NCBI RefSeq assembly: GCF_025685565.1
Contig: NZ_JAGSYE010000006.1
Coordinates: 1 to 64,000, forward strand
Direction: 5' to 3'
Length of the DNA stretch: 64,000 nucleotides
From: Granulicella aggregans
Lineage (GTDB): Bacteria > Acidobacteriota > Terriglobia > Terriglobales > Acidobacteriaceae
The stretch's first letter is position 1; each line of letters begins with the position of its first letter. The position numbers and the translations under genes were made by a program. The notes beneath the pieces were generated by a model, which worked only from the letters and a program-made list of their open reading frames with translations, had not been told where the DNA came from and did not search any database. This document shows, piece after piece, positions 33,202 through 40,985 of the stretch.

Positions 33202-34311
33202 ATGAGGGCATCGTCCAGGACCGCAAACAAAACCGCAAAACCGAAAGGTGCAACGCCAAAGGTAGACATTCGGGATGTTGCGGCTCTCGCACGCGTCTCC
33301 ATCGCAACCGTCTCGCGGACGATCAACTACATCCCAACGGTAGATCCGGCTCTCGCAGCGCGCGTATGGAAGGCGGTCGAGGAGCTTAACTACTTCCCCA
33401 ACACCCAGGCGCGAGCCCTCGTCTCCGGCAAGAGCAAGCTGCTCGGCTTGATCGTCTCCGAGATCACCAATCCCTTCTTTCCCGAGCTCATCCATGAGTT
33501 CGAGCAGGTCGCGATCGCACGCGGGTACGAGATCCTCATCGGCAGCACCAACTACGAACCGAAGACCATGGAACGCTGCGCACGGCGCATGTTGGAGCGA
33601 AAGGTGGACGGCGTCGCCATCATGACCTTCGGCGTCGAAGAGTTCGTCCTCGATCGCTTCACCGCCGAAAACATTCCCATCACCTTCATTGAAGCCGGGG
33701 CACATCGTCCCAACAGCGACACCCTCGCCGTCGACTATCGCGCCGGCATCCACGAGGCCGTACAGCACCTCGCAGTTCTGGGCCATCGTAGGATTGGCTT
33801 CATCAGCGGCCCGCTCAGCCTCCACTCTGCCGCGCTGCGCAAGCAGGCCTTCCTGGACTCGCTCAAGAGCGTCGGAATCGCAGTGAATCCAGACTGGTTG
33901 ATTGAGGGCAACCATACGCTCGACGGCGGTCGCGATGCGATGAAGAAGATTCTCGCAAACCCTGACAGGCCGACCGCCATCATGTGCTCGAACGACCTTA
34001 CCGCCATAGGAGTTCAGCACGCTCTCTTCGAAGCAAACCTGAAGGTGCCCGATGACTTTTCGATCATCGGATTCGACGATGTCCACCTCGCCGAGTACAC
34101 CATCCCGCCGCTCACCACGGTCCGCATGTCCTGCCGGGAACTGGCGGAGGGGGCAGTAAAAAGCCTCCTATCGCACATACAGCCCGTGGATGGGCGGACG
34201 GGCTCTGCCGACAAATCGGTCATCCAGACCCGGCTCATCGTGAGACAGACCACCGGACTCCCAAAGGGAGCCCTCAGCGACCTGGGTGGAGGAAACCACC
34301 CAGGTCGCTGA
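33202..34311 (+). CDS. LacI-family transcriptional repressor, probable arabinose regulator
   Basis: This 369-residue protein has an N-terminal LacI helix-turn-helix after a short basic tail (VDIRDVAALARVSIATVSRTIN, then a hinge helix NTQARALVSGKSKLLGLIV) and a periplasmic-binding-protein-like sensor domain (RMLERKVDGVAIMTF, LGHRRIGFISGP, AIMCSNDLTAIGVQ, IIGFDDVHLAEY). It lies between the arabinofuranosidase gene and a sugar-binding lipoprotein gene, so it probably controls this cluster through the AAACGTTT sites in front of araA and the GH51 gene. The effector (arabinose or an oligomer) is inferred. The last ten codons are part of a stable hairpin. Confidence 0.9.
   Translation: MRASSRTANKTAKPKGATPKVDIRDVAALARVSIATVSRTINYIPTVDPALAARVWKAVEELNYFPNTQARALVSGKSKLLGLIVSEITNPFFPELIHEFEQVAIARGYEILIGSTNYEPKTMERCARRMLERKVDGVAIMTFGVEEFVLDRFTAENIPITFIEAGAHRPNSDTLAVDYRAGIHEAVQHLAVLGHRRIGFISGPLSLHSAALRKQAFLDSLKSVGIAVNPDWLIEGNHTLDGGRDAMKKILANPDRPTAIMCSNDLTAIGVQHALFEANLKVPDDFSIIGFDDVHLAEYTIPPLTTVRMSCRELAEGAVKSLLSHIQPVDGRTGSADKSVIQTRLIVRQTTGLPKGALSDLGGGNHPGR
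34275..34310. terminator. Hairpin overlapping the 3' end of the LacI gene
   Basis: CAGCGACCTGGGTGG (34275-34289) pairs perfectly over 15 bp with CCACCCAGGTCGCTG (34296-34310), loop AGGAAA. It lies inside the last codons and stops one base before the end of the stop codon. It separates two convergent genes and lacks a T-tract. Confidence 0.55.
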
Positions 34312-34344
34312 TCGGATCACGCTCCCAAGAGCGGTTCCTGTTTC

Positions 34345-35343
34345 CTACTTGTTTTCCACCGCAGCCGCGGACCCAGCATAGATATCCACGTTTACCTTGT
34401 CCACGATCGCCGTGCCAGTATCTATAAATACCGGATACGGAGAAAAGGAATCGACACTGTAGTTGTTGTGGAACGGCTTCGGCAGGTAGTGGTGGATCTC
34501 ATCCAGCGCCTTCAGACCGACATATCCCATCGTGTAGGGCTTCTGCGAGATGGTGGCTTCGATACTCCCATCTTTGATCAGATTGAGCGTGTCCGAGTCC
34601 ACGTCCATCGCGATGACCGCGCGGTCGGTGACGCCCTTGCGCTTCAACACCTCGGCAATGCTCTTTCCGGCCGACGACTCCAGGCAGACGAACGCGTCGA
34701 TCTTGTCCGCACCGCTCTTCGCGGCATACTGTTCCGTCTGGTCAAAGGATGCGGCCGGATCGCCCTTGGTGTCGAAGACGTCCACGATCTTGATCCCTGG
34801 ATGGTCGGCCAGCATGTCCTTATAGCCCTTCAGTCGCTCTTCAAGGTTGGGCTGGCCTTTGATGGTATAGAAGACCACGTTCCCTTTCCCGTTCAGCTTT
34901 TGCACCAGCCGTTCCCCACCCAGATGGCCTGCGGAGAGATTGTTTGTCCCGATAAAGTACAACCTGTTGCTGGTCGGCGCGTCTGAGTCAACCGTGATGA
35001 CCGGAATCCCCGCCTCGATCGCCGAGTTAATCTCGGGCCGCATAAGATTCGCATCCGCAACCGAGATCAGTATCCCCGAGGGCCGGGAGTTGACCGCCCG
35101 AGTAAAGGAGTCAAGCTCCGCCTGTGGATCGAAGTTGTCCGGCCCCACCAGACGCGCCGTAACGTCATACTCCGCCGCGGCCTTTTGAAAGCCCTCGTTC
35201 AGGACCTTCCAGTAAGGCAGCTTCAGATTATTTGAAACGAGATAGTAGGTCTCATTTTTCTTGGAATGATATTGGCACCCGGTGAATCCCAGTGACCCGA
35301 TAGAGACTGCCACAATGAGTAATTTCAATCCGACGTTCTTCAT
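34345..35343 (-). CDS. Sugar ABC transporter substrate-binding lipoprotein (RbsB-like)
   Basis: This 332-residue protein has a lipoprotein signal (LLIVAVSIGSLGFTGC, with the lipid-bearing cysteine near residue 23) and two lobes of a type I periplasmic binding protein: YYLVSNNLKLPYWKVLNEGFQKAAAEY, ILISVADANLMRPEINSAIEAGIPVITVDSD, DAFVCLESSAGKSIAEVL and KPYTMGYVGLKALDEI. It should bind a pentose or similar sugar. No permease or ATPase gene lies in the window, so it may be an orphan, a sensor partner or served by a distant transporter. It converges with the LacI gene. GGAGAG precedes the ATG. Confidence 0.9.
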   Translation of the reverse strand: MKNVGLKLLIVAVSIGSLGFTGCQYHSKKNETYYLVSNNLKLPYWKVLNEGFQKAAAEYDVTARLVGPDNFDPQAELDSFTRAVNSRPSGILISVADANLMRPEINSAIEAGIPVITVDSDAPTSNRLYFIGTNNLSAGHLGGERLVQKLNGKGNVVFYTIKGQPNLEERLKGYKDMLADHPGIKIVDVFDTKGDPAASFDQTEQYAAKSGADKIDAFVCLESSAGKSIAEVLKRKGVTDRAVIAMDVDSDTLNLIKDGSIEATISQKPYTMGYVGLKALDEIHHYLPKPFHNNYSVDSFSPYPVFIDTGTAIVDKVNVDIYAGSAAAVENK

Positions 35344-35565
35344 TTCACTCTCCGCGTTCTTTCTTTTGTCTCCATCGCACGCCCCACGCTAACTTACGGG
35401 AGGCTGGAGGAGCGTTCCCTCAAGACGGGCAGAATAATACGCTCTTCGCTGAATTCATGGCGACCATTTCTACTCGATGAGTAACGGTGTCATAAGTAGC
35501 TGCAGCACCTGCCAGAAAAACGTCCTCTCGCCCGGAGCCAGGGACAGCTTTACCGTCCGCCGCGC

Positions 35566-35597
35566 AGTGGAGAGCCCCCGCATTTCGTTTTCATCTT
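35566..35597. repeat. Dispersed intergenic repeat, copy 2 (partial)
   Basis: AGTGGAGAGCCCCCGCATTT followed by CGTTTTCATCTTTG matches the 3' half of the copy at 40911. It lies between the sugar-binding lipoprotein and TPR genes, partly reaching toward the end of the latter. Confidence 0.5.
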
Positions 35598-35611
35598 TGA
35601 AATGCTGCGCC

Positions 35612-36046
35612 TCACACCTGCCGCAGCTTCTCCAGCCGGGACTCGCACTCCTCGACACCCGCTTCGATTCGGAGCGAACCATACAGATTCCTCGCCTCCT
35701 GCCAGAACTCTCTGGCACGGTCGAACCCACCCGCTATTTCGTTCAGCAGCGCGTACGGCCTCACAGTATTGGCAAGATCAAGCAGCTTCGTATTCAGGTT
35801 GCTCCGATAAATCTCGAGAGCCTCTTCATAGAGAGGCTTCGCCTCATCGAGATTCGCTTCCTCCAGATAGGTATCGGCGATATGACGGATGGTATGCGCG
35901 TACGCGAGTTCATCGTTTTCTTCTCGACACACTCTCGCCGCCGCGGAATAGTGTTCCCGCGCGGCAGAGAGATTCTTCTCCTTGCGGGCCTGGCGACCCA
36001 GGGAGAGGGCTTCGGCAACAACCACCATGATGCAGTCAGAGTACAC
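35612..36046 (-). CDS. Small tetratricopeptide-repeat-like protein
   Basis: This 144-residue protein has three to four paired-helix repeats (LGRQARKEKNLSAAREHYSAAARVCR, ...TIRHIADTYLEEANLDEAKPLYEEALEIYR, ...LNEIAGGFDRAREFWQEARNLYGS) with the small/large residue spacing of TPR units. It has no signal peptide or membrane helix, so it should be a cytoplasmic scaffold or adaptor. The start is GTG at 36046, or ATG at 36028 six codons later. It follows xseB on the same strand by 29 bases and is probably in the same transcript; its partner is unknown. Confidence 0.75.
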   Translation of the reverse strand: MYSDCIMVVVAEALSLGRQARKEKNLSAAREHYSAAARVCREENDELAYAHTIRHIADTYLEEANLDEAKPLYEEALEIYRSNLNTKLLDLANTVRPYALLNEIAGGFDRAREFWQEARNLYGSLRIEAGVEECESRLEKLRQV

Positions 36047-36075
36047 CCGGCCCGCGAAGACCTCGGTTCGTCCTG

Positions 36076-36327
36076 CTATTCTTCGTCTTCCTCGTCGAGC
36101 AATGGACTATCCTCGACCGCGACATCCGCGGTCGCCCCCTTCTGCCCATCCCGGTCCAGCAGGATCTGAATCTTCCCTTCCGCCGCGTCCAGTTCCACCT
36201 TGCACGCCGCGGAGAGGGCCACACCCTGCTCAAACAGCTTCACCGAGTCTTCGAGCGACAGATCGCCGCGCTCCAGGCGCTCCACCACCGTCTCCAGTGC
36301 GGTCAGATTCTCTTCAAACTTCGCCAT
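36076..36327 (-). CDS. xseB: Exodeoxyribonuclease VII small subunit
   Basis: This 83-residue protein has the XseB signature FEENLTALETVVERLERGDLSLEDSVKLFEQGVAL followed by a second helix, then a short acidic tail (SPLLDEEDEE). Several small subunits bind one XseA large subunit to form the exonuclease that degrades single-stranded DNA. The large-subunit gene is not adjacent; instead xseB follows the methionine/folate gene by 18 bases in a probable three-gene transcript. GAGGGG lies before the ATG. Confidence 0.93.
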   Translation of the reverse strand: MAKFEENLTALETVVERLERGDLSLEDSVKLFEQGVALSAACKVELDAAEGKIQILLDRDGQKGATADVAVEDSPLLDEEDEE

Positions 36328-36345
36328 CTCAATCCCCTCGAATCC

Positions 36346-38304
36346 TTACGCCATCTCGCCATCGGAGAAGCCCAGTACCTGCGCCGCTGCCGTGTATTTC
36401 CCGAACGGCGCACTCACCTGAACTCCCTGCACCTGTCCACGAACCTCGGCCAGCATCTCGCGTGCAATCGCGATGCCCTCTGCCCGCGCCGCCTCCGGTG
36501 ACACAGTCGCAGCCATCCTCGCCATGATCTCCTCCGGCATGCTCACCTTCAGGTCGTTCTTCATAAACTCTGCGTTCTTCAGGCTGGTGAGCGGCCATAT
36601 TCCCGCAATCACCGGAATCCGGAACTGTTCGATCTTCTTGAGAAACTCTTCCAGCAATCGCAGGTCGAAGACCGGTTGCGTGATCGCGAACTCCGCCCCA
36701 GCCTGAACCTTGAACGCGAACCTGCGAACCTCGTTGTCGATGTCAGCAACTCCCGGATTCGCCGCCACCGAGATCGTAAAGCCGGTCGACCCGCCGATCG
36801 AGTTCTGCCCAATATCCAGCCCGTGGTTCAGCTTCTTCACAATCTTCACCAGCCCAATCGCGTCCACGTCGAACACCGCCGTCGCGTCCGGATAGTTCCC
36901 CAGCTTCGGAGGATCGCCGGTCAGGCAAAGAATATTCTTCAGACCAATCGAAGAAGCTCCGATCAGGTCGCTCTGGATGCTCAGGATATTGCGATCGCGG
37001 CAGGTATAGTGCAGCACCGTCTCGATCCCGACATGCTGCTGAATCTGCACGCACAGACTCTGCGCACTCATGCGTGCGCTGGCCCTGGGCGAGTCCGGCA
37101 CGTTGATCGCATCCACTCCCAGCCGATGCAGCAATGCCGCGCCCTCAAGCTCCTTCGAGCAGTCAATCCCCTTTGGAGGTACGATCTCGACGAGTGTCAC
37201 GAAGTCCCCTGCGGCAATCATCGAACCAATCTTCGATCTCTCGCCGAGTGCCGGAGGGTGAACCTTGTTCTCCAGAGCCTCGGCCGCCACCGGCGCAGCC
37301 GCAACCTGCACGGCAGTCTCCTGCGCCTCCAGCGCCCGCAGCGCCGCCCGCATCGCGCGGATATGCGCAGGCGTCGTCCCACAGCACCCCCCGATAAACG
37401 TCACACCCGCCTTCACGAACTTGCGCGCAAAACTCGCCAGGTACTCCGGCGAAGTCAGATAGATGTTCCGGCCTTCGACCGATCGCGGCATCCCCGCATT
37501 CGGCATGGCTGCAAGCGGCAAGGTCGTCACCGCCCGCATGCGCTCGATCGCGTTCAGCACCACCGCCGGCCCAGAGCTGCAATTGCATCCAAGCGCATCC
37601 ACACCCCACTCGGTCAGCTTTATGGCCGCATCTTCCGCCGTCTTTCCATCAAGACAGTTCCCTGCCTCGTCGACCGTCACCATCACGATCAAAGGAAGAT
37701 TCGGGGCAACCGCCTGGGCGGCCTTAACAGCCTGCTCCGTCTCCGCCAGCGAAACCATCGTCTCAACGATCAACAGGTCCGGCCCCACGCCCGGAGCTTC
37801 CTCTGTCAGCGCGGCGACCTGCTCGCGGAAAGCCTCGAACGCCTCTTCCGCCGTGAGCTTTCCTTCTGGCGCAAGACGAACTCCAAGCGGCCCAAGCGCT
37901 CCCGCCACCAAAGCCTCCGAAGCCTGCTTCTCGCGAATCTGGTTCACGCTCTCGCGCGCCAGCCGAACCCCGGCAAGATTCACCTCGCGAACCTTGTCGG
38001 CCAGCCCATACCGTTCCAGGCGAACGACATTCGCTCCAAACGTATTGGTCTCGATGATCCGCGCACCAGCCTGGAGGTACTCCATATGAATGCCCCGGAC
38101 CAGGTCCGGCTGTGAGACATTCAACTCGTCGTAGCAACGGTTGATGAACACCCCGCCGCCATAAAACATCGTGCCCATCGCGCCATCGCACAGCACTGCA
38201 CCAAGTTCCTGGTAGTCGGAGGTCCCATTTGCGTCCAACTCTGGATGCCCGTGGCCCCCTCGGGCAAACGCAACCAGGCGGCTAAGCTCTTTTCGTCTTT
38301 CCAT
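36346..38304 (-). CDS. Bifunctional homocysteine S-methyltransferase / methylenetetrahydrofolate reductase
   Basis: The N-terminal part (residues about 30-320) is a homocysteine methyltransferase: CDGAMGTMFY, NTFGANVVRLERYG, GCNCSSGP and FIGGCCGTTPAHIRAM, the last two giving the three zinc cysteines. The C-terminal part (about 360-650) is a MetF-like reductase: LVEIVPPKGIDC, HYTCRDRN, NILCLTGDPPK, GAEFAITQPVFD and GIWPLTSL. This fusion resembles YitJ-type proteins. It links one-carbon folate to methionine synthesis. The frame is open to 38358, but ATG 38304 (MERRKELSR) is a sensible start. Confidence 0.92.
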   Translation of the reverse strand: MERRKELSRLVAFARGGHGHPELDANGTSDYQELGAVLCDGAMGTMFYGGGVFINRCYDELNVSQPDLVRGIHMEYLQAGARIIETNTFGANVVRLERYGLADKVREVNLAGVRLARESVNQIREKQASEALVAGALGPLGVRLAPEGKLTAEEAFEAFREQVAALTEEAPGVGPDLLIVETMVSLAETEQAVKAAQAVAPNLPLIVMVTVDEAGNCLDGKTAEDAAIKLTEWGVDALGCNCSSGPAVVLNAIERMRAVTTLPLAAMPNAGMPRSVEGRNIYLTSPEYLASFARKFVKAGVTFIGGCCGTTPAHIRAMRAALRALEAQETAVQVAAAPVAAEALENKVHPPALGERSKIGSMIAAGDFVTLVEIVPPKGIDCSKELEGAALLHRLGVDAINVPDSPRASARMSAQSLCVQIQQHVGIETVLHYTCRDRNILSIQSDLIGASSIGLKNILCLTGDPPKLGNYPDATAVFDVDAIGLVKIVKKLNHGLDIGQNSIGGSTGFTISVAANPGVADIDNEVRRFAFKVQAGAEFAITQPVFDLRLLEEFLKKIEQFRIPVIAGIWPLTSLKNAEFMKNDLKVSMPEEIMARMAATVSPEAARAEGIAIAREMLAEVRGQVQGVQVSAPFGKYTAAAQVLGFSDGEMA

Positions 38305-38433
38305 GAGATTCCATCCTAAGCCACTTTGAAGATTGACTCCCGGCAGACGCGGCGACACACTCGCAAGCCGTCCCGGAATGGTGGCCGTCCTTTGGTATAC
38401 TCAGGGCAATCGGTTAGTTGCGTCTGTCCTGCA

Positions 38434-40002
38434 ATGGAAGGTTGGAGTTTGTCCAAGTTGAAGAATCAAAGCATCTCGCTTCGCCCGCGGTTTATCCGGT
38501 CTCTCCATCTCACGCGCTCAACTGCATTTTGCGCTGTTCTCCTCGCTGTGGCGACGTTCGGCCTTACCTCGTGCAAGGTGTACTACAAGGTTCCCGCGAA
38601 CACCTTCGGCGGACGCCCCGTCCCCCCGAGCAAGCTGTTTGAACGGGTACTCGTGGGCGCGACGGTTAACGGCTCGCAGGGCTTCCTTCAAATCCTCGAC
38701 GGCCTGCGCGACCTCCGCGGCACCATCCAGAACATCAACCAAACCTTCCCCGTCTCCGGCTACAGTGGCGGATATCCGTCCCAGATCTACAACTTCCCGG
38801 AACAGAGCAAGGGCCTCGTCTACTCCAGTTCTGACGGCTCGCTCATCAACATCAACTACGGCACTGAAGCTGCCTCTGGCTCCGCGGCCAGCTCCGCTAT
38901 CTCCAGCGCCATCGCCGTCTCGGCAGACTTCACCCGCATCTTCCAGGCGGAAGAGCAGGCGGGACTTCTCGTTGTGAACGACGCCAGCGTCGGCGGTGCC
39001 TACGCCCTGAATATCCCCAACGTCTTCCAGATCGTGATCAACCAGGGCGACACGGTTGCCCTGGCCATGGTCCGGAACTCCGACGTTCTCTACCGCATCT
39101 TCAAGCTGAACCTGAACCAGTACCCGACCGCGCAAGCTGCCATCGCGGTCACAGGATCTGTCGATTGCCAGCCGCTTCTGCTGCCGGTCTACTGCGCGGT
39201 CGCGGTTCCGGGCAACTTCGATCGCCCCTCAGGAGCGTACTTCTCTCTGGACGGATCGAAGGTCTACATCCTCAACTCTGGCCCCGAAGCCGGCGGCACC
39301 ACCGCTAGCATCAGCATCATGCCGCAGAGTGGTCTCGTCAACACGGTCATCCCCACCGCACCCCCGACCGTCTCTCCGGTCATCGCTACGGTTCCCGTTC
39401 CGGGAGGCGTCACCGAGGCCATCTCAGACGGTTCCACGCTCTATCTGGCGGGACAATCGCAAAACGTCATCGGCACCAACGGGCAACCGACCGGCACAGC
39501 GAATCCGAATGGCCTCTTCGCCGGCTATCTCTCGACCATGAGCCTGGCGACCAACCAGATCACGGCCGCCTACTCGATCTCCGACGGCAACCATAATCAG
39601 TTCCTCTTCGCGGATGACAACACGCTATGGATCGGCTCCCAGCAGTGCGCCAACGGCGTTCGTCAAAGCCTTTTCGCCGCAGGCAACACCACCCAGGCCG
39701 CCAACTACAACTGCCTGACCCGCTTCGACCTGAACGCGCACACTCCTTTTATTGTACCGGCTGTGACAAATGGATCGGTCCAGGTCGGATACCCCAACAC
39801 GAATGCCGATCTCTACTACTACGGCAGTCTCACCGGCATCTGCTGGATCCAGAACTACCACAAGGTCTACACCGCCTATGGCGGCCAGATTCACGCCTTC
39901 AACACGGTCGACGGATCTGAGATTAACAACACCAATATCACCATCCAGGGCACTGTCCTCAGCGTGGCTTACATGGACGCTCTGACCAACGAAGCAAACT
40001 AG
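38434..40002 (+). CDS. Beta-propeller-like surface lipoprotein of unknown function
   Basis: This protein of about 522 residues has a lipoprotein signal (STAFCAVLLAVATFGLTSC) and then a long, Ser/Thr/Gly-rich beta-strand region with repeats such as GAYFSLDGSKVYILNSG and AISDGSTLYLAGQSQNV, which resemble seven-bladed (YVTN/lactonase-like) propellers common in acidobacterial surface proteins. No enzyme motif was recognised. The start is uncertain: ATG 38434 is used, but TTG 38449 has GGAAGG at a better distance. It is divergent from the methionine/folate gene and is followed by a long imperfect hairpin. Confidence 0.7.
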   Translation: MEGWSLSKLKNQSISLRPRFIRSLHLTRSTAFCAVLLAVATFGLTSCKVYYKVPANTFGGRPVPPSKLFERVLVGATVNGSQGFLQILDGLRDLRGTIQNINQTFPVSGYSGGYPSQIYNFPEQSKGLVYSSSDGSLININYGTEAASGSAASSAISSAIAVSADFTRIFQAEEQAGLLVVNDASVGGAYALNIPNVFQIVINQGDTVALAMVRNSDVLYRIFKLNLNQYPTAQAAIAVTGSVDCQPLLLPVYCAVAVPGNFDRPSGAYFSLDGSKVYILNSGPEAGGTTASISIMPQSGLVNTVIPTAPPTVSPVIATVPVPGGVTEAISDGSTLYLAGQSQNVIGTNGQPTGTANPNGLFAGYLSTMSLATNQITAAYSISDGNHNQFLFADDNTLWIGSQQCANGVRQSLFAAGNTTQAANYNCLTRFDLNAHTPFIVPAVTNGSVQVGYPNTNADLYYYGSLTGICWIQNYHKVYTAYGGQIHAFNTVDGSEINNTNITIQGTVLSVAYMDALTNEAN

Positions 40003-40015
40003 TTCCAGCGAAGTG

Positions 40016-40080
40016 CAGCAAAGGGCAGCGAAAGGCAGCGAGAACAAAATCATTCTCCGCTTTAGCTGCCCTTTCGCTGT
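40016..40080 (+). terminator. Long imperfect hairpin after the lipoprotein gene
   Basis: CAGCAAAGGGCAGCGAAAG (from 40017) pairs over about 20 bases with CTTTAGCTGCCCTTTCGCTG (to 40079) with few mismatches, and short GGCAGCGAAA-like units repeat inside it. TTTC follows. It separates the lipoprotein gene from bshB1. Confidence 0.55.
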
Positions 40081-40124
40081 TTCAACCTGCCTTTAGCTGC
40101 GCCTCGCTGTCTTACACTGTCTTA

Positions 40125-40835
40125 ATGGACATTCTCGCCATAGCGGCCCACCGCGACGATGTGGAGCAGACCTGCGGCGGCACCCTCCTGGCGATGCAGG
40201 CAAAGGGCTGGAAGACCGCCATCCTCGATCTGACCCGCGGCGAATCCGGCACCCGCGGAACCGCTGCCGAACGCGAAGCCGAAGCCAACGAAGCCGCCCG
40301 CATCCTGAACGTATCCCACCGCGAAGCTCTCGACCTGCCCGACGGCAACGTACAGAACACGCTGGAAAATCGCATTAAAATCGCCGAGGTCCTGCGCCGA
40401 TTGCGTCCCCGGGTAGTGATCCTTCCCTACTGGGAGGGCCGTCACCCCGACCACTACACGGCCGCAACTCTCGGCTACGAGGCCTGTTTCGTAAGCGGCC
40501 TCGCCAAGCTCGATATCCCGGGAGACGCGAAGCCGCATCGTCCCTACAAGATCCTCTATGCCAGTCTCTACGCAGATGTCCGGCCCACGTTTGCCGTCGA
40601 CATCACGCCGTTCATCGAGCAGCGCTTCCAATCTCTGATGGCCTACCGCTCCCAGTATGCCAACCGCCCCGAAGGCGGCAGCCTCTTCGTCCCCGAGGAA
40701 GAGATTCGTGAACGCACCTTCGCCATGGCCCGCCACTGCGGCCTGTTAGCCGGTGTCCGCTACGCCGAACCCTTCGTCCAGAAAGAGATCGGCCTGGTCG
40801 ACGACCTGATGAAGCTACCCGTCGCCTCAATCTGA
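40125..40835 (+). CDS. bshB1: Bacillithiol biosynthesis deacetylase BshB1
   Basis: This 236-residue LmbE-type deacetylase has the zinc site IAAHRDDVEQTCGGTL (AHxDD) and GRHPDHYTAA, plus LTRGESGTRG and AYRSQYANR, which are typical of BshB1. It removes acetyl from GlcNAc-malate to give GlcN-malate in bacillithiol synthesis, a thiol used in several non-actinobacterial phyla. The usual AHPDD reads AHRDD here. Other bsh genes are not in the window. Confidence 0.9.
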   Translation: MDILAIAAHRDDVEQTCGGTLLAMQAKGWKTAILDLTRGESGTRGTAAEREAEANEAARILNVSHREALDLPDGNVQNTLENRIKIAEVLRRLRPRVVILPYWEGRHPDHYTAATLGYEACFVSGLAKLDIPGDAKPHRPYKILYASLYADVRPTFAVDITPFIEQRFQSLMAYRSQYANRPEGGSLFVPEEEIRERTFAMARHCGLLAGVRYAEPFVQKEIGLVDDLMKLPVASI

Positions 40836-40910
40836 CGTAGTCACCCAAAGACCAGTGCGCAAGATACATCACCTTGATCGGAGCCGTGGCGGGCGCGCCA
40901 AAAAAATGAG

Positions 40911-40955
40911 TCATCTCGACCAGAGCGAAGCGGAGTGGAGAGTCCGCATTTCGCC
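40911..40955. repeat. Dispersed intergenic repeat, copy 3
   Basis: GTCATCTCGACCAGAGCGAA and CGGAGTGGAGAGTCCGCATT follow each other here, closest to copy 1 at 16963. It fills the space between bshB1 and the convergent GH13 gene. Confidence 0.65.
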
Positions 40956-40985
40956 CTCATCTTCGCCACAAACGTCTTAGTTCAC

